Positions 8,590-17,435 of a DNA stretch of 64,000 nucleotides are shown piece by piece. The position numbers were made by a program, and so were the translations under genes. Location: contig NZ_KI911783.1 of the NCBI RefSeq assembly GCF_000515415.1, positions 6,373,831-6,437,830 on the forward strand, given 5' to 3'. Under the pieces are notes generated by a model. That model did no database searches. It saw nothing but the letters and a program-made list of their open reading frames with translations, and was not told the origin of the DNA. Origin of the DNA: Bradyrhizobium sp. WSM1417 (GTDB lineage: Bacteria > Pseudomonadota > Alphaproteobacteria > Rhizobiales > Xanthobacteraceae). The stretch's first letter is position 1. Each line of letters opens with the position of its first letter.

Positions 8590-9504
8590 GTGCTTGATCG
8601 TTTCCGGCTCGTCGCTTCGATGTCGTTCGTGATAGCAGCGGTTTCGGGAGCTGCCCACGCGCAGCCAAAGCCGGCCGGAGGACCGACGGCCAGTGCAACC
8701 GGCGCCGCCGTCTATTTCGTCGACCTGAAGGATGGCCAGACTGTTCCCACCAAATTCACCGTGCACTTCGGCTTGAAGGGAATGGGCGTTGCGCCCGCTG
8801 GCTCGGACAAGGAGAATTCGGGACATCATCATCTCCTGATCGATACCGATCTGCCGCCACTCGATCAGCCGATTCCGAACGACTTCAACCACCTCCATTT
8901 CGGCGCCGGTCAGACTGAGGCCGAAGTCACATTGACGCCGGGCGATCATACGCTTCAGCTGCTGCTCGGTGACAAGAACCACATCCCGAATACGCCGCCC
9001 CTCCAGTCCGAGCGCATCCACGTCAAGGTCGTCGAAGGAGCAGCGGCGCCGAGCGCGTCCAGTTCCTCGCCGGCCCCGATGGCCCATGACCATACCGGCC
9101 GTCATCCCTCGCCTCCCGGCGCAAAGGTCTATTTCGTCTATCCGACCAACGGCGCCTACGTAACGCCGACGCCCATCGTGCGCTTTGGGCTGGTCGGCAT
9201 GGGCGTGGCGCCGGCCGGCTTCGAAAAGGTAAACACAGGGCACCATCACCTGCTGATCGACGCGCCGTTGCCGCCTCTCGATCAACCCATCCCGAATGAC
9301 TTCAATCACCTTCATTTTGGCGCAGGTCAGACCGAGGCGAAGGTCACATTGCCCTTGGGGCGCCATACCCTGCAGCTCCTGCTTGCCGATGAAAACCACA
9401 TCCCACACAATCCGCCGATTTATTCGGAGCAGATCCAGGTCACGGTTACGGCGAGCGGACGACGGCCTGTGGTACGAAAAAGGTATCGTCGTCACTATCA
9501 GTAA
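8590..9504 (+). CDS. Exported tandem DUF4399 protein
   Basis: 304 residues. I start at GTG 8590 because GGGAGG at 8579-8584 is ideally placed and the signal peptide begins directly (LDRFRLVASMSFVIAA..., cut near AHA-QP). Two copies of a ~110-residue DUF4399 domain follow, at ~residues 38-145 and 175-285. Each has VYFV, GLxGMGVAPAG, GHHHLLID, the identical PPLDQPIPNDFNHLHFGAG block, and HTLQLLLxDxNHIP. The two copies are nearly the same over long stretches, so the duplication is recent or under homogenisation. The conserved His cluster could bind a metal. Function unknown; DUF4399 is often periplasmic. Confidence 0.85.
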   Translation: MLDRFRLVASMSFVIAAVSGAAHAQPKPAGGPTASATGAAVYFVDLKDGQTVPTKFTVHFGLKGMGVAPAGSDKENSGHHHLLIDTDLPPLDQPIPNDFNHLHFGAGQTEAEVTLTPGDHTLQLLLGDKNHIPNTPPLQSERIHVKVVEGAAAPSASSSSPAPMAHDHTGRHPSPPGAKVYFVYPTNGAYVTPTPIVRFGLVGMGVAPAGFEKVNTGHHHLLIDAPLPPLDQPIPNDFNHLHFGAGQTEAKVTLPLGRHTLQLLLADENHIPHNPPIYSEQIQVTVTASGRRPVVRKRYRRHYQ

Positions 9505-9560
9505 ATGAAGTTGGGAGTAGGCTCACGCCGATCAAAAGGGGAGCTTACGAGGTCGATTTG

Positions 9561-11567
9561 ATGTCATCAAAGGAACGATCTGCAATTTGCAGCCGGATCG
9601 ACCGTCTGAAATCGATGAATCCCGCTGCTGCTAGTGAGACCTCAGCCCCTAAGCTCGGTTGGCGCCGTGGTCTAGTCCTTTGCATCGTCGGCCTCCTATT
9701 GGTGTTTGCCACTGAGGCAAAAGCCGAACGCCGGGTTGCCTTGATCGTCGGCAATTCCCATTACCGAGACTCCAGCCTAGCTCTCACAAATCCAGTAAAC
9801 GACGCCCACGACGTTGCAAAAGCCATCCGCGAGCTCGGTTTTGATGTCATCGAAACCATCGACGCTGACCGTCAGGCGCTCGACCGCAGCATGGCGAATT
9901 TTGCACGGGCGGCGGCGAATGCCGACACAGCGCTGTTCTACTATGCGGGCCACGCGATCCAGTATCAGGGCCGCAACTATCTGATGCCAATCGATGCCGA
10001 GATTCAGGACGAGGTAAGCCTGCGCTTCCAGCTTGTTGCCGTCGACGACGTCCGCACTGCGCTCGAACGCACAAATGGAGTCAAGATTCTAATCCTGGAT
10101 TCCTGCCGCAATAATCCGATCGCCGACATGCTGCAGCGCCGGGCTGGCGAGAAACGTGGAATCCAGTCGCGCGGCCTGGCGCGCATGGACAAGACCCAAG
10201 GGATGGTCGTGGCTTATTCGACCTCGCCAGACGATGTCGCCGCTGACGGTACGGGTCGCAACAGCCCTTTCACCGCCTCGCTGCTGAAATGGTTGAAGCA
10301 ACCGGGCCTTGAAATCGAAAAGCTGTTTCGCCGAATCGCATCCGACGTGAACGCTTCGACTGATGGTCGACAGCGGCCGGAAACCTATGTATCGCTCCTA
10401 AGCGATTTCTATCTGAACCAGCTCGACCGCGACGCCTATGAGCAAATCAAGGACGCGTCCGATCCAGCGACTCTCAAGAGCTTTGTGCAGCGATATCCCG
10501 ACTCGGTCTATGCCACGACGGTGAAGACGCGGCTGCAATCCCTCGAAATGGCCGCTCAAGAACAGAAATTGCGTGAAGCGCGTCTCGAGGATGCTGCTCG
10601 CCTGGCTACCGAGAAACAACGAGCCGATGCTGTGCAACGTCTGCTTGATGAGCAGGTGGCCAAAATGATTGCCGAGCGGCAGCGCCTGGATAGTGAGCGA
10701 CGGCAACGCGAGGAGCAGGTAGTCAAGCAAGCTGCAGTCGAGCCGCAGCGCCGCGATGGGGCGCCGACGTCACAACCCGATATTCAGGCCCCTGCGGCCA
10801 TCCCGTCGGTTCCGGCCAAGCCGATTGCGCCCCCGGTCAAAACTACTGGGCCGACTACGGATAAAGCAATTGCCTCGCGCGATCCCGCCGCTACGACCCC
10901 GCCTGGCCCTGCGAATCCTGGTTACTGCGACAAGGAGCAAGATCGCTTGGCTCGCCTGCGCAGCGATTTGTCCAAGGATGCCATCGACCAGTTTGAGCGC
11001 GAAATGACCTGCGAACGGCTGCGCCCGCAATTGGCAAGGCTGCGCGAAAGCCTACCCACAAACTTGGAAAGTGCGAGCAAGAGCCAGGCGCCGTTCAGCG
11101 CGGCGGCCGTCGCAAGCACGCCGTCGCCCGCCCTTCCCGTTGAGAACGAGGTCAGGCAAGCCGCGAACGCCCAGCCGACGATTAATCAAGACGAGGCCTG
11201 CAAGCGCGATGCAATCCGATTGGCCGAACTCCGAGCGAAACCTGTTGCTTCAGATATCGCCGAATTCGATCGCACGCTCGCCTGCTCCAAGCTGCGGCCA
11301 CAGCTTTCGCGCCTGAAGGAGAGCGTGGCGTTTGCCGCACCCGACGGCTCGCGCGGCGTTGAAGATTCCGCCCACGCACCCTCCCCGCCGTCACAGGCTG
11401 ATGCGCCGTTAAGGGTGCCAGCGCTGTCCTGTGATCAGGAGGCGAGCGAGCTTTCGCAGTTGCGCAATCACGGCACGCGCGAACAAGTGCAGAAATTTCA
11501 GCAACAGCTTTCCTGCGACAGGCTCAGACCGCAAGTCGCGCGGCTTCTCGAAAGCCTCGGCGGCTGA
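9561..11567 (+). CDS. Exported caspase-family (peptidase C14) protein with coiled coil and three C-terminal Cys-pair repeats
   Basis: 668 residues from ATG 9561 (GAGG at 9549-9552). An N-terminal stretch of ~30 residues precedes a hydrophobic segment (LVLCIVGLLLVFATEAKA) that looks like a signal peptide or anchor. The caspase domain spans ~55-290, starting RRVALIVGNSHY, with H131 in YYAGHAIQ and C182 in LDSCRNNP, both intact. Residues ~325-400 are a charged coiled coil rich in Glu, Arg and Gln. A Pro-rich linker follows, then three ~44-residue repeats at ~456-498, 547-590 and 624-667, each of pattern C...LxxLR...F...LxC..LRPQ..RL.ES. Each repeat has two Cys and likely forms a disulfide-pinned helical hairpin. 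It stands 56 bases after the DUF4399 gene. Confidence 0.85.
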   Translation: MSSKERSAICSRIDRLKSMNPAAASETSAPKLGWRRGLVLCIVGLLLVFATEAKAERRVALIVGNSHYRDSSLALTNPVNDAHDVAKAIRELGFDVIETIDADRQALDRSMANFARAAANADTALFYYAGHAIQYQGRNYLMPIDAEIQDEVSLRFQLVAVDDVRTALERTNGVKILILDSCRNNPIADMLQRRAGEKRGIQSRGLARMDKTQGMVVAYSTSPDDVAADGTGRNSPFTASLLKWLKQPGLEIEKLFRRIASDVNASTDGRQRPETYVSLLSDFYLNQLDRDAYEQIKDASDPATLKSFVQRYPDSVYATTVKTRLQSLEMAAQEQKLREARLEDAARLATEKQRADAVQRLLDEQVAKMIAERQRLDSERRQREEQVVKQAAVEPQRRDGAPTSQPDIQAPAAIPSVPAKPIAPPVKTTGPTTDKAIASRDPAATTPPGPANPGYCDKEQDRLARLRSDLSKDAIDQFEREMTCERLRPQLARLRESLPTNLESASKSQAPFSAAAVASTPSPALPVENEVRQAANAQPTINQDEACKRDAIRLAELRAKPVASDIAEFDRTLACSKLRPQLSRLKESVAFAAPDGSRGVEDSAHAPSPPSQADAPLRVPALSCDQEASELSQLRNHGTREQVQKFQQQLSCDRLRPQVARLLESLGG

Positions 11568-11959
11568 GGCTTTCTGCCCCTGAACGCACATTCCTTGGTG
11601 AGCAGGCACCGTTTCAGAACGACAACGCTTCGCATGTGTGCGTCAAACCGGCTATCAGTGCAGGGAGGGCGATTGCGTATGAGACAGCTCAGAAGCTGCG
11701 AAACGATCTGAGCCTCATGATTCCGGCGCGCCGGAGGCGCTCCTCACCAGGATGATTTCGATGTCGCCGAGAAGCTCGTCTTCATCCTAGGGGCTCCCAA
11801 AAGCGGCCGTCTCGAAGGATGTGCCGTGATGACATTCCTGATCTCTTCATATGCGATAGCTTTGGATGATATGGTCATATGGTCGGCTGCCTGCCGCATT
11901 CTTGATACCAAATCCGCACGTCCTTATAGCTCCTATGCGCCACAGCGCCACGCGTCCTG
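11568..11959. other. Convergent intergenic region, nothing recognised
   Basis: The ends of two convergent caspase genes flank this 390-base stretch. I see no gene, no strong hairpin followed by a T run, and no repeat. Confidence 0.4.
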
Positions 11960-13769
11960 CTAGTGGCAGACCTCGACATTACCGGTGTTGCCGCCGGGGC
12001 CGCCGCCGCCGCGGTAATCGAGGTGGCAGCCGCGACTGACCTGACGGCATAGAGATTGATCACAAACGATCTGACTGCTGCCGCCGCCGGGCTTCGCAGT
12101 AGCTTGTTGCCGCGGAAAGTCCGCTGTGGGCTCCGGCCTCTCGAGTGTCGAGCGATCGGCACGTGACGGACGCTCCTCCCTGTTGGGTCTTGCGACCGGC
12201 TTCTTACCGCGCCGCTTCTCACATTCATTGTCGTCGTTGAGGAACGAGCCGTCGGCACAGGTTATCCTGCCGCACTGGTCGCCGTCAGCCTTGTAGCCAT
12301 GATGACAGATCAGGGGACAGACCCGGGACGGCTTGAGCTTGATCGCGTCAAGCGCGTCGAGACTTGCGAGTTTGGTGTCAAATTTGGTTCCCGCGTGCTG
12401 GTTGAAGAGGGCCAACGAGAGCTGCGAAGCCGCATTCCATTGGCCATTGACCGCTCCGGTGAAGCAGCCGACGCGGCTCAACTCGCCTTGTACGGACTTG
12501 GCAATATCGGCTTTTGCGATATCAGTCTGGCGCGTCTCATCCCTCAGCGCGGCGAGCTTGGCAGCCTTGTCTTCCGGGTCGGGTGCAGCAACTGCGGGAT
12601 TATCGGTGACTGTATTCTCAACAGCCGGCTTATTCCCGGTCAGCGCAGCGACGATTGTGGATTGGGATGCAGCCCGTCTCCGTTCTGCCTCGGTCGCCTG
12701 CTCCTGCGCCACTTGCTTCGTCTTATCGGCGGCGATGCGGCCCTCTTCCCCAGCCTTCAGATCCGCCGCAGCCTTCTGCTGATCGGCACGTTGCGCTGTC
12801 GCGGTGACGCGTGCGTCCTCGGCGTCGAGTTGGTAGAGCTGCAGCTTTGCCAAATTTGCATAGTATCCGCTCGGATGCTGCGTCAGGAACGCATTCAGAG
12901 CGGGCATGTTGCGTAGCTGCAAGGCTAGTTCGTAATCACGGCGAATCTCCGATTCGGGATCGCCCGCTTTCATCGGCTCCTCTGTTTTGACAGCAGGAAC
13001 AAGTGCAACGTCCTCGCCGCCGAGCGTGCCGTAGACGTAGGGCTCCTGTCGGTTGCCTGTGGATTGCAAGACAGCGTCGCGGATGAATCCGAAAGCCCTG
13101 CGCAAGTCGAGCCCCGGCTTTGCGATATACTTCACGAGAGCCGTCGCATACGGACTATTCCTACTGTTGCCGTCAAGTGCGATGAATCCGGCTTTCGCGG
13201 CAAACGCGATCAGCGTGTTGGAGACGGTGGGTTCAACCCTGGCCAGCCCGCGGCTGACTGATCGCGAGGCGACCGTACGTTTCATCTTGTCGGCAAAGGG
13301 ATTGTTGCGGCACGCATCGACGATCACTACGCGCAGCTGCCTCGCAGGCTCGATCGCCAGCAGGACGCGGTCGAGCGTGAAGGCCTCGTCATAGATGTCT
13401 GTGTCGCGTTCAAGTCGGGCGTCTGTCGGGATCAGATAGTTCGTCCCGTCGATCTCAATACCGTGACCAGCATAGTACACCAGGGCGACGTCAGCATCGC
13501 GTGCCTGATCGGCGAATTCTCTCAGTGCCCGACGCATGTCGGTCCCGGACAGGTTCAGCCTTGAGTCTACCACATCGAACCCCTGCGCTCTTCAAGGTCA
13601 CGGTGATGGCCGCAGCGTCGTTGGCCGGGTTTGGGAGGAGGGGGGCATTTTGGTAGATGGAATTGCCGACCACCAAAGCGACGCGCTTTGTCGCCCAAGC
13701 TGGTTGAGAGGCCAGGAAAAGCGAAGCAGTGAAAAGAAGAAAAATCCGGAGGTGCCTGTACAATCTCAT
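11960..13769 (-). pseudogene. Third exported caspase-family gene, broken by a one-base insertion in a G run
   Basis: Two overlapping minus frames make one protein of ~600 residues. The first (from ATG 13769) gives a signal peptide ending QPAWA and KRVALVVGNSIYQNAPLL, then LKSAG before going out of frame. The second continues as FDVVDSRLNLSG and is open to 11960. Removing one base from the GGGG run (CCCC on the plus strand, 13580-13583) restores the reading. The catalytic His (VYYAGHGIE) and Cys (IVDACRNNP) lie after the break. The C-terminal part has a coiled coil, then a peptidoglycan-binding-like helical segment (RVGCFTGAVNGQW) and a Cys-rich tail (CPLICHHGYKADGDQC). It could be a true pseudogene, a sequencing error, or programmed slippage; a shorter product could also start at GTG 13573. 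Confidence 0.75.
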
Positions 13770-14844
13770 GGCGAAACATCCAGCTTCTGCCGAAGAAGGA
13801 TAGCGTCAGAAGTGAAATCGAAGCTAGCAGCTGCCTACCTGCGTACCGTAGCAACCTTGACGCTAATCCATTTCTTATGTTGTCATTTTCAGGAGTGAAT
13901 GCGTTCAACCTCGAAACCGAAATTGTAGAAGGCTAACTGGTCGGAACCAGGAACCTCCGTTCGACGGCGTGAAGTGGTACTGACACGGCGCGGGGCCGTA
14001 CGTGGGGTATTGAGGAAGGCTTAGGCTGGGCCGCCCAGTCACCACGGGCTGCCGTGACCTTGTTAACCAGACGCACATCCCTTGAAGGCTAATCGATCCC
14101 CGATCGCGGCAATGGAAGCTGCGGGTGGACAGGGGCTGGGAGCGCCAAAGGAAACCTCTAACCTTGTGAAGCCGCGGACGGTAGTTGACTGAGATTGCAA
14201 TGACTGGTCACGCTGAGTTGCTTCGGTTCTCTCTGGCACGACGGCTGCCAGCCTGAACGAGCAGGTCGTCGCCTTGCGGCTAATATCATCGCCAGATCAT
14301 GCAGAGTGCGACCACAAGCGTCGATCCATCCCGTCGAAAATCGTAGTTAAGTCGCCCTTCGGCCGCCCTGTTAGCAATTGCAGCATTGATGATGGTTGCT
14401 CCGGACAGCCGGCGCGGTATCCTCCTCCCATTACGCAACCTAATTTCAGCACCTTGGGAGCATTGCCGTGACGAATGACACAGCTGTATTCGACGCTGAG
14501 CGTCTTGAAGCCGACAGCCTTGATGCCAACAGCGGAGAGACGAACTGCGTTAGCCACATGGGCACGCGCGAAGCGACGACGCGCAACTGCCTCTAGATTG
14601 ACGCTGCGTGCTCGCCTATTGCCCTCACCAGGGGATCAACAACGAAGGCTATATCGACCTCGCCTTGGTGCGCAAATACCCGCTATTGGTTGCGCTCTGA
14701 GAGCAGCATGAACCCGCCCCCTTCCGAAAGGCTGGTTCGCCGCTTGCTACGCCGCGCGGCGAAGCGTCATAGACGAACTCGGCCGCAGTCCTCGATACCG
14801 CACGCAACCGACACCGACCCAAATCGCGAACTCGCGCAGACCGA
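13770..14844. other. Gene-poor accessory stretch
   Basis: Over 1 kb without a credible intact gene. Short frames exist on both strands but have no ribosome sites and poor composition. A short coding-like tail (GINNEGYIDLALVRKYPLL, ending in TGA at about 14698) may be a gene remnant. The left part is simply upstream of the third caspase gene. Confidence 0.4.
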
Positions 14845-14942
14845 ACCGGCCGCAGCTTGGTTCTTCGTCTTTTTGCCCAACTCATGCTGCTCTACGCAAT
14901 CGTCGAGAGGATGCAGGTGAGATAGAGGAGCCGGTCCAATCG
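14845..14942 (+). repeat. Direct repeat copy 1 (~98 bp), decayed mini-ORF
   Basis: This segment matches 17241-17339 in the same orientation over ~98 bases, about four bases in five by eye. In copy 2 the sequence encodes a hydrophobic peptide tail (WFFILLPIFMLLYAIVE). Copy 1 encodes the same with a one-base deletion after TTGCCC. The pair brackets the 15366-17110 genes. Confidence 0.65.
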
Positions 14943-15365
14943 TCGAACGAGCTTCATCACAGGGTGATGACTTGGCCCCCCAGAGCCGTCGGCAGAGCGT
15001 CCTCAACCAGAGGCGTGCACATCGTCTCGCTCCGCAGCTGGTCCCACTTCCGAGCGTTGCAGCTCTCGATGAAGCCGTCCTGGTTGGGTTTGCCTGGCGC
15101 GACTCACCGGCAAGCAACGCGGCTCAGATCCGCCATGTCCGAATGGGATTGATTGTTGGTCGTTGCCGTTATAGCTGCCTCATTTTCAGCTCGATTATGG
15201 ACCGCAATCGCACTGAAATAGGAATACGGGCATTCGCAGCAAAGGGCTCGAAACACAACATTAAAATTCATTGCGGCTAACGAAACATCGGTTTTACACT
15301 GCGTCAGAGTATCGAAAACGCCGTCTTTGATTGAGGGTTTACTAGAAGCACTTTTCAGAGGTTGT
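14943..15365. other. Intergenic region upstream of the accessory cassette
   Basis: No gene recognised. The last ~120 bases become AT-richer and probably hold the promoter of the following gene, though no pair of boxes at good spacing stands out. Confidence 0.4.
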
Positions 15366-15824
15366 ATGATGAACACTGTCGACAGCGCCGGCTATTTCAC
15401 ATGGCTTCAATTTCTACTCGACAAGTCCGAAGAGGATCTCGAGAGGCTCATCGGTTACGCTAAGGGGTCTCTGTCAGAAGGATGGAAATTGCTCTCACCC
15501 AAATCGCCGCTGCAGCCCAACAATATTGATTTGCGTGGATCTACTCGGTGGTCTGATGGTAAGCTACCGGATGGTCGGCCGATCGGATCGATCATAGGAG
15601 CTCGGACTGATCTGACACAGGCTCAAAAGAAGATCGTCAGCTTTTTCGATCAGGGTCTTGAACGGCGTCCAGCAAAAGTTCTATCAAATAAAACTCCGAA
15701 GGATTATCCCCCGGCAACCCCGCACGGCATTCCGCAATTCAAGCTATTCAACCCAGTACCATGGGTAGCCATTGCCACTGTCGCGCCTGGTCGAAGGCTG
15801 AAGAAAAGCGACATTCAAATTTAA
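15366..15824 (+). CDS. Hypothetical protein, first gene of the toxin cassette
   Basis: 152 residues. AGAGG at 15357-15361 supports ATG 15366 or 15369. There is no signal peptide. The N-terminal third is helical (FTWLQFLLDKSEEDLERLI); the rest is Pro-rich with little regular structure (SPKSPLQPNNIDLRGS, KDYPPATPHGIPQFK). I do not recognise a family. It lies upstream of the L,D-transpeptidase and its presumed immunity gene and inside the same pair of direct repeats, so it may be an effector chaperone, adaptor or second toxin. That role is inferred from position only. Confidence 0.55.
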   Translation: MMNTVDSAGYFTWLQFLLDKSEEDLERLIGYAKGSLSEGWKLLSPKSPLQPNNIDLRGSTRWSDGKLPDGRPIGSIIGARTDLTQAQKKIVSFFDQGLERRPAKVLSNKTPKDYPPATPHGIPQFKLFNPVPWVAIATVAPGRRLKKSDIQI

Positions 15825-16155
15825 AGGTAAGCGCTAGTAAAGGTGAGCGCTCTGACGGGCCCGGCCGGCTCCGACAGGGAAGCCGCACGTATACAATGCG
15901 CCTACATAACTCACTCGCGTGGCCGCAGGGCGCGGTATGCGGCCGACGCCCTAGCCTCGCCGCCTAGGAACTCGACTAGAGCCCCGGTGTTGCCACCTCG
16001 CTTCAGGTCCTCCCGAGCTTGCAGCGTCCCATCATGGCCTCCGCATTGCCCGCGGCGGCCGTTGTTATTGCGAGCCACTTGCTAGCGCCCCATTCCTGCA
16101 CTATAGTTCAACTTTATCGTTTAATTTCGAAATTTTTCAATTTTTCGGAGCGGCG
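15825..16155. other. Intergenic region, promoter side of the L,D-transpeptidase gene
   Basis: No gene recognised over 330 bases. The 16095-16145 part is markedly AT-rich (tttcgaaatttttcaat) and likely contains the promoter. GGAG lies just before the ATG at 16156. Confidence 0.4.
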
Positions 16156-16686
16156 ATGAGCAAATTGATTTATCACGGCACCACTCATCAGATAGAGCTT
16201 CGGGACGATAAAGGGGCATCATTAGGCAGTTGGGCCGCCTACAACAATATCGATAGCGCCTTCGCGAAATCTAATTACCACTCAGCAAGACATCTGGATA
16301 ATGGCTCTTACAAAGTTGCGGACACTACCGAGCCATACCCTCACGCAGCTGACTCGAACGGGCCATACGGATCACACGGGATAATCCGGTTTAACTATCC
16401 TGGTCATCCAGGTGTCGGCCTTCATTCAGGTCGCGCCGATGCGACTAACATGCCTGGACCCCAGCACGCAACGCATGGCTGCATTAGAACAACGGATGAA
16501 GCCATGGAGACAATCGCTGGGATTATCAAAAATGATCCGCTTACAACGATAGCTGTACAAGGCAACAACAAACACGTTGCGAAGCAAGGCGCACCCAAAC
16601 ACCACGCTATTCGCCATAAGAACAAGGGTCACTTTAACCCTCAAAAGGCTCCGGGAAATGCCGCGAATCGCAAACCGAAAACGTAG
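16156..16686 (+). CDS. YkuD-type L,D-transpeptidase domain protein, candidate secreted toxin
   Basis: 176 residues with no signal peptide. The L,D-transpeptidase (YkuD) signature is complete: H90 in GVGLHSG, then 15 residues, then T106-H-G-C109-I-R, where C109 is the nucleophile and H107 and R111 are the usual partners. GSHGIIRFNYPG is the preceding strand. Ordinary cell L,D-transpeptidases have leaders and LysM or other wall-binding parts; this one has neither and ends in a basic, low-complexity tail. That layout resembles the type VI secreted L,D-transpeptidase effectors (Tlde1 family of Salmonella), which poison the wall of rival cells. The next gene overlaps it by 29 bases and looks like a periplasmic immunity protein. 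Base composition is lower in GC than its surroundings: four 60-base lines counted by hand gave 55, 42, 62 and 53 percent. Confidence 0.75.
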   Translation: MSKLIYHGTTHQIELRDDKGASLGSWAAYNNIDSAFAKSNYHSARHLDNGSYKVADTTEPYPHAADSNGPYGSHGIIRFNYPGHPGVGLHSGRADATNMPGPQHATHGCIRTTDEAMETIAGIIKNDPLTTIAVQGNNKHVAKQGAPKHHAIRHKNKGHFNPQKAPGNAANRKPKT

Positions 16687-17110
16687 ACTGCATGCCATCA
16701 TCTTTTTGACGGCCAGTGCCTATTTTTCTTATTCAAGTACCGGGGTGGCGAGTACGTGCGATCAGAGCAAGGCCCAACGAGCTCTCGCAGAACTATCGCG
16801 CGCGAATGATTGGGGACTATTGCACGTGTTCTATTCCGAATATTCGTCATGCGACGACGGCGGACTGGCAGATGATCTGACGGAGCGTGTCGTCCGCCTC
16901 TTCAACACTCATTGGAGTGAACTGCACAGCCTTTCAGCTGTTACGCAAAAGGATCAGAAATTCCTGAAATTCGTTTTATCTCACATCGATTCAACTGCGG
17001 ATACCGCTGACCTAAGCAAGCTATACAAGTCGGCAAAGCAAAATTGCCCAGCTAACACCGCACTGTTGTGTAGACAAATCAGTGATGCAGCTAAGAAAGC
17101 GCTGAATTAG
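16658..17110 (+). CDS. Secreted small protein, candidate immunity protein for the L,D-transpeptidase
   Basis: 150 residues from ATG 16658, overlapping the end of the toxin candidate in another frame. The leader (residues 1-32, RKRRLHAIIFLTASAYFS, cut near VAS-TC) exports it. The mature part is helical and has four cysteines (TCDQ, SSCDD, NCPA, LLCRQ) that could pair in the periplasm. Size, export and overlap with a wall-acting toxin gene are what is expected of a cognate immunity protein (compare Tldi1). I do not recognise a named family. Confidence 0.65.
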   Translation: MPRIANRKRRLHAIIFLTASAYFSYSSTGVASTCDQSKAQRALAELSRANDWGLLHVFYSEYSSCDDGGLADDLTERVVRLFNTHWSELHSLSAVTQKDQKFLKFVLSHIDSTADTADLSKLYKSAKQNCPANTALLCRQISDAAKKALN

Positions 17111-17240
17111 AGCGTTATTGAGCAGATTGGCCAAGACCCGCCAAAGATCAAACTCGGACAAGGCTCTCTGTCTCTCCTGGAGAAGAACCAGCTCGCAATC
17201 GATTGCAGGATGAAGACCGAAGCCGATCGTCGCAGTCAAA

Positions 17241-17339
17241 ACCGGCTGCAGTTTGGTTCTTCATCCTCTTGCCGATCTTCATGCTACTCTACGCGATCGT
17301 CGAGACGATGCCCGTCGAATAGAGGAGCCGGCGCAATCG
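17241..17339 (+). repeat. Direct repeat copy 2 (~99 bp)
   Basis: This is the partner of 14845-14942. Here the frame is open and encodes a hydrophobic tail ending LLYAIVETMPVE and TAG at 17321, with no clear start codon upstream. The two copies flank three genes and ~2.3 kb. Confidence 0.65.
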
Positions 17340-17435
17340 CCTGGACGCAGCACAGACGAAAAGCAATAACGCGGACCGCTCGGCGGTCACCAAAGCCGCG
17401 CGCGCCAAGGTATAGCGTGTCAATTGAGGTAGCCG

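Noticed and set aside
8575..9495. Minus-strand open frame (306 codons)
   Set aside because: Antisense to the tandem DUF4399 gene; its internal repetition only mirrors that duplication.
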